Shown here piece after piece: positions 1 to 8,061 of a stretch of 64,000 nucleotides of DNA. This stretch comes from Cyanobacteria bacterium SZAS-4 (GTDB taxonomy: Bacteria; Cyanobacteriota; Vampirovibrionia; Obscuribacterales; Obscuribacteraceae), in assembly GCA_018266255.1 (NCBI GenBank), contig JAFEAT010000007.1, forward strand, positions 1-64,000, given 5' to 3'. The translations under genes were made by a program, and so were the position numbers. Every line of letters begins with the position of its first letter. Position 1 is the first letter of the stretch. Below the pieces are notes generated by a model. It saw only the letters and a list, made by a program, of their open reading frames with translations, did not search any database and was not told the origin of the DNA.

Positions 1-879
1 TTCCACATGTGGACGCCAGACGTATACGAAGGCGCTCCAACACCTGTTACCGCGTTCCTTTCGATTGGATCAAAAGCGGGCGGCTTTGTTATCGCGCTGC
101 GCCTTCTGTTCGTGGTGTTCGGCAAATCTGCACCAGATTGGACGGTGATCATCACAGCCCTCGCGATTCTTTCGATGATCATGGGCAACTTGATTGCTCT
201 TGCTCAAACATCTTTCAAACGCATGTTGGCTTACTCTTCCATCGCCCACGTCGGCTACATCTTGATCGGATTAGTCTCAGGCACGCAACAAGGTTTAGCC
301 GCCATGATGTTCTACATCATCGTTTATGGCTTTATGAACCTTGGCGCATTCGCCGGTGCAATTTTGTTTGCAAACGAAGCGGGTAGTGACAACATCGACG
401 ATTTTGCAGGCTTGATCAAGAAACGACCATATCTCGCACTGCTCATGAGTGTTTGCTTACTGAACCTTGCTGGACTGCCAATTCCACCAGCTGGATTCTT
501 CGCTAAATTGTTCATATTCGGGGCCGGTATTCAAATGCCGCTTCTGATTGGCACCATTCCAATTGGCTGGGTGCTTGTAGCAGTAGCGCTTGCCACCTCG
601 ATTCCTGCAGTTTATTACTACTCACGTGTAGTGATTAAGATGATCGTCGCGGATCCTTCACCCAAAGTTTTGGCAATGGGCGAAAGTCGTCCGTTCTTCG
701 ACAGCCCACAATCGATGGTGTTTTTAGCACTTTGGTTGTGCATCGGTGTCATCTTCTTGACTGGTACCGTCGTTGTCGATCCGGTTATGAGCATCTCCAG
801 AGACGCCGTAGCACCACTGCTCGCAACACCTGATACCAAAAGTCCACTAGGAATGTTGCCAAACGCTGCTGTTCACTAG
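1..879 (+). CDS. nuoN: NADH-quinone oxidoreductase subunit N, C-terminal part
   Basis: This is the last 292 residues of a proton-pumping membrane subunit of respiratory complex I; the 5' end lies before the window. The frame is open from base 1 and begins inside the signature FHMWTPDVYEGAPTPVTAF, which is typical of NuoN/ND2 antiporter-like subunits. About seven hydrophobic helices follow. A lysine-bearing stretch around FKRMLAYSS matches the conserved pumping region of the family. The stop is at 877-879 and the next gene starts six bases later on the same strand, so the two are probably cotranscribed. The wording of the signature favours NuoN over the related NuoM and NuoL. Nothing looks degraded. 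Confidence 0.95.
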   Translation, partial: FHMWTPDVYEGAPTPVTAFLSIGSKAGGFVIALRLLFVVFGKSAPDWTVIITALAILSMIMGNLIALAQTSFKRMLAYSSIAHVGYILIGLVSGTQQGLAAMMFYIIVYGFMNLGAFAGAILFANEAGSDNIDDFAGLIKKRPYLALLMSVCLLNLAGLPIPPAGFFAKLFIFGAGIQMPLLIGTIPIGWVLVAVALATSIPAVYYYSRVVIKMIVADPSPKVLAMGESRPFFDSPQSMVFLALWLCIGVIFLTGTVVVDPVMSISRDAVAPLLATPDTKSPLGMLPNAAVH

Positions 880-885
880 ACAGCG

Positions 886-3606
886 ATGGAGCAGATTACC
901 CCGTCGATTCCGCAATCGACAACTGAACCGAAGGCAGTCATGGAAACGACGCCTCGGCAACTTTTTCTCAGGTGCGCATCGAATCATCGCCTGGCAGCGT
1001 TGGTGCTGCTGTTGTTGCTTTCGATTCCATTGCTTGGTTTTTATGGACTGACCCTGTCAGGGCAAAAGACCTTCTTCATCGCCGACCACACATATTACTT
1101 CGAGCCCATCACCAACTTCATTGGGACGGCGCTGGCGGCTCACCGACTGCCGCTGTGGAACCCCTACATATATTGCGGCATGCCACAAATCGCGGTGCCA
1201 TCGCCTGGCATGTTCTATCCGCCAAACTTGCTGTTCGCCTATCTCGGATACAGCCAGGCGCTCTCTGCAATCTTGATGTTCAACCAACTCGCCATGGGGC
1301 TTGGTGCTTTCTTACTAATCTTCAGCTTCGGATGGGGGCTGACCGCCGCCACCGTCGCTAGTATCACGCTCGCTTTCTGCGGTTATATGTTTTCGCTTGA
1401 GAACAACTACACGCTGGTGGCGGGAGCAGCCTGGACTCCTATGATGCTCTGGTCATACAGACAAATCAGACTGGATCTATCAACAAGGCGACCATATTTT
1501 GCTGCTGCCACCGCAATCGTAGCCACGTTTATGAATATAGCGGCGGGTCGTCCAGAAGTGTTCGTTCCTGCCTGTTCAATCACAGTCTGTGTTTGCCTGC
1601 GGGATGCGTGGCTTAGTCACAAAGACGGCACCTCACCTGCGCCGCAATTGCTCTGGCAATTCGGAGCGATGTTGGCGGGGGTGCTTTTGACTATGCCGAT
1701 TGTATTACCCGTGATCGAGTGGGTAATGCAGTCTCCACGAGCCAACGGCTTGAACCTGAGTCAGACGTTTATGTGGAGCGTCAACTGGTATGACTTGCTC
1801 GGAATGTTCCTCGCCTATCCGTTTGGTGATTTACAAATTCTCGGAGCGCACCATCTAAATTTGGTGGCAACGCGTCCTGTGTTTTTACCGTTTGTGCCTT
1901 CGTGCTACATCGGACCGATAGCGATGACATGCGCAATCTGGGGAGCGGGCGACAAGTCATGGAAAAGCCGCAACTTGCTTGCGATTTTCTCGGTCTGCTT
2001 ACTCATACTTTGCCTGGGTGAATACACTCCAATTACGCCTGCTTTAATGACAGCGATACCAGCGCTGACTATTTTTCGTTTTCCAATCAAATGGATGATC
2101 TTTCTAATTCTTGCTTTTGCGATTGCCGCCGCCCGTGGTGCCTCGGTTCTTGCCCGCGGCGAAATAGATCGAACAGGTCGAATTTCCGCAATCAGTTTCT
2201 GGAGTTTGTCGCTGGTCGCTGCATTTTTCTTTTTGGGATTGGCGCTAACGAATACGTCATTGCAATTAGCCACCCCACCGCTACCGGTGGAGGCAGAACA
2301 ATGGCTAGGACAGTCATTCTTGATTGGCGCCGCAGTCGGATTCAGCACATGCGGTTTGGAATGGTTGAGACGCCACGGGAAATTAACAGCGCTACAAACT
2401 TCGCTGTTGCTTCCATGTTTTATTGCCATAAATTTGATTATTCCTGCATATAAATTCCAGCAGCTAACAACAACGCCGCAATTTTTTGGCAAAGATGCAT
2501 TTATGCTCGAATATTTGAACGCAGCAAAGAAAGACTTGCTCAACGAGAATGCAAAATCTCGTGACGGACGTTTTCTGTCTCTATATTTCGACCCGTTTTG
2601 GACTCCGCCTTACTATCGCAGCAAATATGATCCGCGCTGGACTCCAGCGTTTTTCGATTACGCTCGCAACTTACTTCTGCCAAACACAAACTTAGACAAA
2701 CAGGTTGCAGAAACTTTCGGCTATGAAGCAGCTGAAACTGGATCGTATCGAAAACTATTTTTCGACATACTTCATCAGTGTTCTATCTGCTTACCAGGAG
2801 GACGCGCCAGCGACAGACCAAGCGACGCACAACACTACTCTGACGTTCCGCTACTCCGATTTTGTCAGTCTACAGCCACAAGTTGGATCGGCACCCAGAG
2901 CTGGAAAGGAACGAACGATGTTCCAAAACTCGACGCGCGCTATTTCAATTTAGTGAAAGAAGATAGAGTCAAAAATGTGAGGCTGTATCATGTCAAATAT
3001 CAACTTCCGAGAGCGTACATGACGCGATACTGGAAGTGGTGCGATTCGCAAAAACCAATTCTAGACAAAATTCGCACTGCCGATTTATCGAATTACAATC
3101 CATCTGTAATCACGTTAGTCGAGCAAGACACTACATCAGGAGCGGCTGACATCAAGGGAACAGACCGAGACTTCGGCCCCATTCTTGCAGCACCGCCAAA
3201 CAAAAGCCCGTCCATTCCCGACGAAATTGAACACGCCGATTTCGCCTCTCGCGACCCTTTCATTGACACATTTCCTGTTTCAATTTTGACGGACGAACCA
3301 GAACACATTTCAATGTCAGTAAAAACAGATCGCAATTGTTTTCTGGTTCTGACTGACCATTTCTATCCTGGATGGCAAGCCTCCATAGATGGTGCCAAGC
3401 GCCCGTGCTATAGAGTCAACACAGAAGGCAGAGCAGTTTATGTTCCGGCTGGGGCTCATCTGATTGAATTCAACTATGTTCCAGAAAGCCTGACGCTTGG
3501 ATTCCAGCTCGCAGCTGGCGGTGCAGTAGTGTTCATCTTGCTAATGGCAGCCGGGCTTTGGCAGTACGTCTGGCGTTTCCTCAAGTTTATCGCTGGTCAG
3601 GAATAA
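886..3606 (+). CDS. YfhO-family multi-pass membrane protein
   Basis: A 906-residue integral membrane protein. Residues about 35-55 form the first membrane helix after a short cytoplasmic tail. Some ten further hydrophobic segments run to about residue 500, and one more helix lies near 870-895. The region before that last helix (roughly 790-865) is a beta-rich extracytoplasmic domain containing DHFYPGWQASIDG and a Y-V-PAG-H pattern, the usual C-terminal hallmark of YfhO proteins. Members of this family are linked to glycosylation of cell-surface polymers (Bacillus subtilis YfhO acts in lipoteichoic acid decoration). The substrate here is unknown. The start at 886 is six bases after nuoN; an alternative ATG lies 18 codons in. 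The membership is confident, the function is inferred. Confidence 0.8.
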   Translation: MEQITPSIPQSTTEPKAVMETTPRQLFLRCASNHRLAALVLLLLLSIPLLGFYGLTLSGQKTFFIADHTYYFEPITNFIGTALAAHRLPLWNPYIYCGMPQIAVPSPGMFYPPNLLFAYLGYSQALSAILMFNQLAMGLGAFLLIFSFGWGLTAATVASITLAFCGYMFSLENNYTLVAGAAWTPMMLWSYRQIRLDLSTRRPYFAAATAIVATFMNIAAGRPEVFVPACSITVCVCLRDAWLSHKDGTSPAPQLLWQFGAMLAGVLLTMPIVLPVIEWVMQSPRANGLNLSQTFMWSVNWYDLLGMFLAYPFGDLQILGAHHLNLVATRPVFLPFVPSCYIGPIAMTCAIWGAGDKSWKSRNLLAIFSVCLLILCLGEYTPITPALMTAIPALTIFRFPIKWMIFLILAFAIAAARGASVLARGEIDRTGRISAISFWSLSLVAAFFFLGLALTNTSLQLATPPLPVEAEQWLGQSFLIGAAVGFSTCGLEWLRRHGKLTALQTSLLLPCFIAINLIIPAYKFQQLTTTPQFFGKDAFMLEYLNAAKKDLLNENAKSRDGRFLSLYFDPFWTPPYYRSKYDPRWTPAFFDYARNLLLPNTNLDKQVAETFGYEAAETGSYRKLFFDILHQCSICLPGGRASDRPSDAQHYSDVPLLRFCQSTATSWIGTQSWKGTNDVPKLDARYFNLVKEDRVKNVRLYHVKYQLPRAYMTRYWKWCDSQKPILDKIRTADLSNYNPSVITLVEQDTTSGAADIKGTDRDFGPILAAPPNKSPSIPDEIEHADFASRDPFIDTFPVSILTDEPEHISMSVKTDRNCFLVLTDHFYPGWQASIDGAKRPCYRVNTEGRAVYVPAGAHLIEFNYVPESLTLGFQLAAGGAVVFILLMAAGLWQYVWRFLKFIAGQE

Positions 3607-3669
3607 CCTTAACTGCTGGGTTCAATCTTATACAGGGGTGTTAGAATAGCTATCTGCGCATGGCAACAT

Positions 3670-3743
3670 GCCCTCTTAGTTCAGCTGGATAGAACACCTC
3701 CGTCCTAAGGAGGGTGTCGGGGGTTCGAATCCCTCAGAGGGTG
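3670..3743 (+). tRNA. tRNA-Arg (anticodon CCU)
   Basis: A complete cloverleaf can be drawn. The acceptor stem pairs 3670-3676 with 3736-3742 (one G-U pair), with discriminator G at 3743. The anticodon stem CCTCC/GGAGG (3697-3701/3709-3713) encloses loop GTCCTAA, with U33 at 3703 and anticodon CCT at 3704-3706. The T arm 3719-3735 carries TTCGAAT. The anticodon reads AGG (arginine). CCA is not encoded. A short T-run follows at 3746-3751. Confidence 0.96.
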
Positions 3744-3870
3744 AGTTTTTTCGGCTGTCCAGACTGTCCAGCTGAATAGATAAGTAACAGAACGTTCCTA
3801 AGACAGAGGTTACACTCTCCCTTTTCCTCAAGGGGGGCAAGAGTGGATGCCTTGGAAGGAGAGCCCTGTT

Positions 3871-4102
3871 ATGGACGAACGCATACGTTTTGTCATCCGC
3901 AATTTAAAAATTTGGTACAGCCTTTGGCTTGATTCCGCTGCCACCTCAAGAAGAAGATAACGAAGAGGATATTGGACAGTTGAGCTTTTACCGGGAAATT
4001 TTATGGCTTTCAATGAGCCTTGGGATAGTGGTATATACGATACGTAATACTGTCCGAGCCGCCAAACGTCACTATCTGTGTGAAGCGAATGCAAGAATCT
4101 AA
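3871..4102 (+). pseudogene. Small gene split by an apparent +1 frameshift
   Basis: An ATG at 3871 has a strong Shine-Dalgarno AAGGAG (3856-3861) nine bases upstream, but its frame stops at 3958-3960 after 29 codons (MDERIRFVIRNLK...). Skipping one base in the A5 run at 3906-3910 joins it to a second open frame. That frame has an acidic stretch (PPQEEDNEEDIG), a hydrophobic helix (LSMSLGIVVYTI) and a basic C-terminus, and it stops at 4100-4102. The joined product would be about 76 residues. The second frame ends inside the start of the next gene, as coupled genes do. It could be an assembly indel, real decay or programmed frameshifting. No family was recognised. Confidence 0.4.
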
Positions 4103-5057
4103 CATATCAAATCACAGCCTAATTCAAATCCTAGGCAAGTCTCAACGTAGCAGGCAGTGGCGGGCGTTCAGAAAAGAAGTGCGAGAGCTACCCTCAGTGC
4201 AAGGTCATGGTCCAGGACGTGCGATCTTCTACGAATTTGTAAACAACGGGATTGATATCGCTTTCTCGAAAGAGGGTCGAGTCTCTGATGTCAGCTTCTG
4301 GGGACCTGCGGCGCTCCACTATTCTGAGTCGATCGGCTTCGTTCAACTTTGCCAACTTCAACTCCCGGGAAGACTTACTCTCGAAGATAAGAAAGCAGAG
4401 ATGTTAGATAAACTGGGACAACCGGTAATGTCTGCGAAACGCAAACCGCCAATAAACGACAAATACCTTCCTCATAAAGAAGCGATGCGACAAATTCGCA
4501 ATCAAAAGGAAACCATTGAGGAAGAAATATTCGTCGTTGACGACATCAGCATTATCTGTTCTTTTGATTCGCTCCAGCGTGGTCATCTTCTTAGCATTAC
4601 ATTTAAGACCTTAGGCGACCGTCAAAAAGCCGAGATCTATCAAACTTCCGGTCGATATCGCGAAGCAATAGCACTCCTTGAAAAATGTCTCCACAAAACA
4701 CCTTATGACTTTCTCGTGATGAGTGAGCTTGCTGTATGTCACGGAAAACTACAGGAGTTTGCTCAGGCAGAAAAATATTTCCAAACAGCCATAACTAGTC
4801 CATTGTTAGAGGGAGTCGTCGTCACTCCTTTTCACTTGGGTTATGCAGATCTACTTGAAAAACTGGGCCGATTCGACGATGCATGCGAGCAATTGTTGAT
4901 CGTCTATCGAGAACAAGAACGTCGAGAAGATGAGCAGAGAGAAGTCATTTTGCAAAGACTCAAGAAACTCGAAACTCGGGTTGGAATAACGAACAAAAAT
5001 TTGAAAAAACAACATGTAAGCAACAGCCCAGAGTTCCCAGGTGTAGGATCTCGCTAA
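4089..5057 (+). CDS. TPR-containing protein of unknown function
   Basis: About 322 residues, no signal peptide. The N-terminal half (about 1-165) is a mixed alpha/beta region with the pattern GIDIAFSKEGRVSDVSFWGP; I do not recognise the family. The C-terminal half has two to three tetratricopeptide repeats (about 175-285) with typical YREAIALLEKCL and FAQAEKYFQTAI helices, so it probably acts as a protein-interaction scaffold. It ends in a basic, charged tail. Start choice is uncertain: GTG at 4080 or ATG at 4089, the latter with a weak GAAG four bases upstream. The start overlaps the end of the preceding split small gene, which suggests translational coupling. It appears cytoplasmic. Confidence 0.7.
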   Translation: MQESNISNHSLIQILGKSQRSRQWRAFRKEVRELPSVQGHGPGRAIFYEFVNNGIDIAFSKEGRVSDVSFWGPAALHYSESIGFVQLCQLQLPGRLTLEDKKAEMLDKLGQPVMSAKRKPPINDKYLPHKEAMRQIRNQKETIEEEIFVVDDISIICSFDSLQRGHLLSITFKTLGDRQKAEIYQTSGRYREAIALLEKCLHKTPYDFLVMSELAVCHGKLQEFAQAEKYFQTAITSPLLEGVVVTPFHLGYADLLEKLGRFDDACEQLLIVYREQERREDEQREVILQRLKKLETRVGITNKNLKKQHVSNSPEFPGVGSR

Positions 5058-5074
5058 GTGGCTATTTTGAATGA

Positions 5075-5245
5075 TTTGGAAATCCGCCGTTGGATAAATA
5101 CTTGTTTGATGATTTTACACCTACGGCAGACATGGAGCCGACTTTTGCTCAAGCCGCCGGGTGGAAATTATTAGAGTGCGGAACGAAGCACCAAAAGATG
5201 AATTGTTATCTGGAGGAGGTTGAACGCTTCAGCCTGATAGAATGA
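5075..5245 (+). pseudogene. Possible degraded or frameshifted short ORF
   Basis: An open stretch without a normal start reads FGNPPLDKYLFDDF through GWKLLECGTKH to VERFSLIE and stop at 5243-5245. The residue mix looks protein-like (balanced charge, Trp, Cys). The nearest ATG (5071) is in another frame and would join it if one A of the AAA at 5080-5082 were absent. It may be the tail of a decayed gene or an indel-damaged small gene. No family was recognised. Confidence 0.28.
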
Positions 5246-5296
5246 TCATCTCGACCACCAACTAGTGTCGATAAAAATCATCAGGAGTCCCTAACT

Positions 5297-5977
5297 ATGT
5301 TCAAATTACTGGTTCAACTCGGAGTTTTGGGTTTAACTGCCGCCACTGCGATGGCAAGCGAAACAAAGATTATCCAAGACGGTCCGTTTTCTGCAGGCAA
5401 TGGTCTCTCCATAACAGTGAGAGCGGAAGGTCCAGCGACTAGAGAAACGCCCCTGCAAGCAGTATGCTTCTTTGAGCACAAAGAAGGAGGAGATTTGCTT
5501 TCTGGTGGAACTGAAACATTCAACGAAAAGATGGGCGGATTGATAAAACACCTTCGAGATAATGGGCAATTCAAAGGCAATGAACTAGAAACACTCCTCA
5601 TTACGCCGCTAACTGGCACCGTTCCTGCAAAGAAAATCTTGCTGATAGGGCTAGGAGATCCTAAAACTTTTACTGCAGAGCGGATGCAGAAAGTCGGACG
5701 AGTGGCAGTTCGAGAAGCACTGAAAGCAGGAGTGGAAAAATTCTCATTCTCTCCAAACGTCACAGACGCAGGAGTGAAATCAATTCCTGTGCGGGAATTC
5801 GATCAGAAAGTGATCGAAGGAGTTCTGGAAGGTTTCAATACACAACTTCAGCTGAACCGCCAACGCTTGGTACCAAATGTAGTACTACATGAATTTACGC
5901 TCGAAGCAGGAGCGGCAAATGTATCGGGGGCGAGCGAAGCCGTCAAGTCAGCAATCGCCCTTCAAAAGTCGCAGTAA
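5297..5977 (+). CDS. Secreted stand-alone M17 leucyl aminopeptidase N-terminal domain
   Basis: 226 residues with a signal peptide (about 1-20, ending AMAS). Residues about 22-160 match the non-catalytic N-terminal domain of M17 leucyl aminopeptidases (Peptidase_M17_N). The hallmark is KKILLIGLGDPKTFTAE followed by a helix with GRVAVREALKAG. The normal enzyme is about 500 residues, with a C-terminal domain holding two metal ions. That half is missing here, and the gene ends cleanly at 5977 with an ordinary tail. Catalysis is therefore not expected; a binding or regulatory role outside the cytoplasm is my inference. The start has AGGAG at 5282-5286. Canonical M17 enzymes are cytosolic, so the signal peptide is odd. 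Confidence 0.75.
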   Translation: MFKLLVQLGVLGLTAATAMASETKIIQDGPFSAGNGLSITVRAEGPATRETPLQAVCFFEHKEGGDLLSGGTETFNEKMGGLIKHLRDNGQFKGNELETLLITPLTGTVPAKKILLIGLGDPKTFTAERMQKVGRVAVREALKAGVEKFSFSPNVTDAGVKSIPVREFDQKVIEGVLEGFNTQLQLNRQRLVPNVVLHEFTLEAGAANVSGASEAVKSAIALQKSQ

Positions 5978-6044
5978 AGATATCCGTTTGTGGCGTAGAA
6001 TGTGCCAAATTTTTTTTTCAAATAAAATCCATAGGAGTTCCACT

Positions 6045-7847
6045 GTGTCAGCTAAAACTCAGCCTGAAATAATCCTGTACAACGGAAAAGTTTGGTCCAC
6101 AAAAGGTTTTGTATCGGCAGTGTCGATCGCAGATAACAAAATTCAAAACATCGGAACAGATACCGATGTCCTGGCTGATGCTCAGAAAGACGCTAAAAGA
6201 GTCAATCTACAAGGAAGAACTGTAATTCCGGGATTGAACGATTCACACATTCACTTAATTCGTGGTGGGCTGAATTTCAACCTCGAACTACGCTGGGACG
6301 GGGTGAAAACGCTGAGTGAGGCGCTGCAACTTCTGCAGTGGCAAGTCGCAAGAACACCGGCTCCACAGTGGGTTCGTGTTGTCGGCGGCTGGTGCGAGTA
6401 TCAATTCAAAGAAAAAAGATTGCCGACACTAGATGAAATCAACAAGATAGCTCCAGACACTCCAGTTTTCCTGCTGCACCTGTACGACAGAGCATTGCTA
6501 AATGCAGCCGCGTTGAGAGCTGTAGGCTATGACAAAAATACGCCTGATCCTCCCGGAGGCGAGATCGAGCGCGATAAGAATGGCAATCCAACTGGATTGT
6601 TGATTGCTAAGCCCAATGCAATGATTCTCTATGCGACTCTTGCAAAAGGTCCGAAACTTTCTTTTCAAGATCAGTCGAACTCCACACGACAATTTATGCG
6701 CGAGTTAAATCGATTGGCGGTGACAAGCGTGATTGACGCGGGAGGAGGCTATCAAAAATATCCGGAAGACTACAAAATAATCGAGGATCTGCATAGACAA
6801 AAGCAGATGACTGTACGCATAGCGTATAACCTGTTTACTCAGAATCCAGGACATGAAAACGCAGATTTCGAACAATGGACGAAAATGGTTAAACCTGGTG
6901 CTGGTGACCATCTACTAAGACTCAACGGCGCAGGTGAAATGCTTGTTTTTTCTGCCGCTGATTTTGAGGATTTCCGGGAGCCGATGAGCGTACTTCCTTC
7001 CTCTATGGAATCAGAGCTGGAAGTCGTAGTTAGAACATTGGCTCAAGCTCGTTGGCCGTTCCGATTACACGCGACTTACAACGAGACAATCGAGCGTGCA
7101 CTAAATGTGTTTGAATCCGTAAATCGCGATATTCCGTTTGATGGTCTGCGCTGGTTTTTTGACCATGCCGAAACCATCACGGAGCGCAACATAGAGCGAG
7201 TAAAAGCTTTGGGTGGGGGCATCGCCGTTCAGCATAGAATGGCATATCAGGGCGAGTATTATATCTCCAGATACGGTGCTGACGCCGCAGCAACGACACC
7301 ACCATTTAAACAAATGCTCAAGGCAGGACTACCTGTTGGAGCAGGCACCGATGCAACTCGTGTCGCAAGCTACAACCCATTCGTAGCCCTTTCCTGGCTG
7401 ACGACAGGACGCACCGTTGGAGGAACTAATCTTTATCCTAAACAGAACCTTTTATCGAGAGAAGAGGCACTGGAACTTTACACAAATGGAAGTGCATGGT
7501 TTTCGGGAGAGGAGCACCTCAAAGGGCGTATTGAACCTGGCTATCTGGCTGACCTAGCCGTACTCTCCAAAGATTATTTTTCGATAGAGGAAGAGGACAT
7601 TCCTGATTTGGAATCGTTGATGACCATCGTGGATGGAAAAATTGTCTATGCAGCGAGCGAATTCGAAAATTTAGCACCACCGCTGCTACCAGTCAGTCCA
7701 ACATGGGCGCCTTCAAAATCTGCACAAACCGAACCGAAAAACACTGCACAAAAGTCAACTTGGAAAAGTAGCTGCACAAATTTTTTGTGCGACGCACGTT
7801 CAATTTTGAATTTTGCTAAAAGAGATTGCGATTGCTTCGTTTTTTGA
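6045..7847 (+). CDS. Amidohydrolase family protein (YtcJ-like)
   Basis: A 600-residue metal-dependent hydrolase of the amidohydrolase superfamily, closest in style to YtcJ/N-substituted formamide deformylase-like proteins. Early residues (ILYNGKVWSTKGF, VNLQGRTVIPGLNDSHIHL) form the N-terminal beta-sandwich strand followed by the HxH metal motif. The C-terminal part has GAGTDATRVASYNPF and ends with the return of the sandwich (KGRIEPGYLADLAVLSKDYF). The substrate cannot be told. The start is chosen at GTG 6045, with AGGAG at 6033-6037 and a seven-base spacer; the open frame extends further upstream but without a ribosome site. The last ~50 residues are a Lys/Thr/Cys-rich extension beyond the usual family end. 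No signal peptide, so probably cytoplasmic. Confidence 0.82.
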   Translation: MSAKTQPEIILYNGKVWSTKGFVSAVSIADNKIQNIGTDTDVLADAQKDAKRVNLQGRTVIPGLNDSHIHLIRGGLNFNLELRWDGVKTLSEALQLLQWQVARTPAPQWVRVVGGWCEYQFKEKRLPTLDEINKIAPDTPVFLLHLYDRALLNAAALRAVGYDKNTPDPPGGEIERDKNGNPTGLLIAKPNAMILYATLAKGPKLSFQDQSNSTRQFMRELNRLAVTSVIDAGGGYQKYPEDYKIIEDLHRQKQMTVRIAYNLFTQNPGHENADFEQWTKMVKPGAGDHLLRLNGAGEMLVFSAADFEDFREPMSVLPSSMESELEVVVRTLAQARWPFRLHATYNETIERALNVFESVNRDIPFDGLRWFFDHAETITERNIERVKALGGGIAVQHRMAYQGEYYISRYGADAAATTPPFKQMLKAGLPVGAGTDATRVASYNPFVALSWLTTGRTVGGTNLYPKQNLLSREEALELYTNGSAWFSGEEHLKGRIEPGYLADLAVLSKDYFSIEEEDIPDLESLMTIVDGKIVYAASEFENLAPPLLPVSPTWAPSKSAQTEPKNTAQKSTWKSSCTNFLCDARSILNFAKRDCDCFVF

Positions 7848-8034
7848 GCATAACGCCTACTTAGAATGTCCGTCAGCGATTGAAATACGATGCGCGTCAC
7901 TGATATCTTCAGATTCAAAACTTCACTATGCTTTTTACTTTTACTTTCGGTCTGCCATCACAATAAATTTAAACAGCTTGCAAGCATCAAGCCAAATTCC
8001 ATTGAACATTGATTATCATCACGGAGTGAATAAC

Positions 8035-8061
8035 ATGACCAGCCGCTGTATTTCGCCATGA
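8035..8061 (+). other. Putative 8-codon leader ORF coupled to the next gene
   Basis: ATG at 8035 is eight bases after GGAG (8023-8026) and encodes MTSRCISP. Its TGA overlaps the ATG of the next gene (ATGA at 8058-8061). The real gene has no ribosome site of its own at this distance, so translation may be coupled through this leader. Expression is not shown. Confidence 0.4.

Noticed and set aside
1905..2543. 212-codon minus-strand open frame inside the YfhO gene
   Set aside because: It lies fully antisense to a well-supported gene, has no ribosome site and its residue mix is not protein-like.
3828..4094. 88-codon minus-strand frame below the tRNA
   Set aside because: Overlaps the split small gene, whose plus-strand frame has a strong ribosome site; the minus frame has none.
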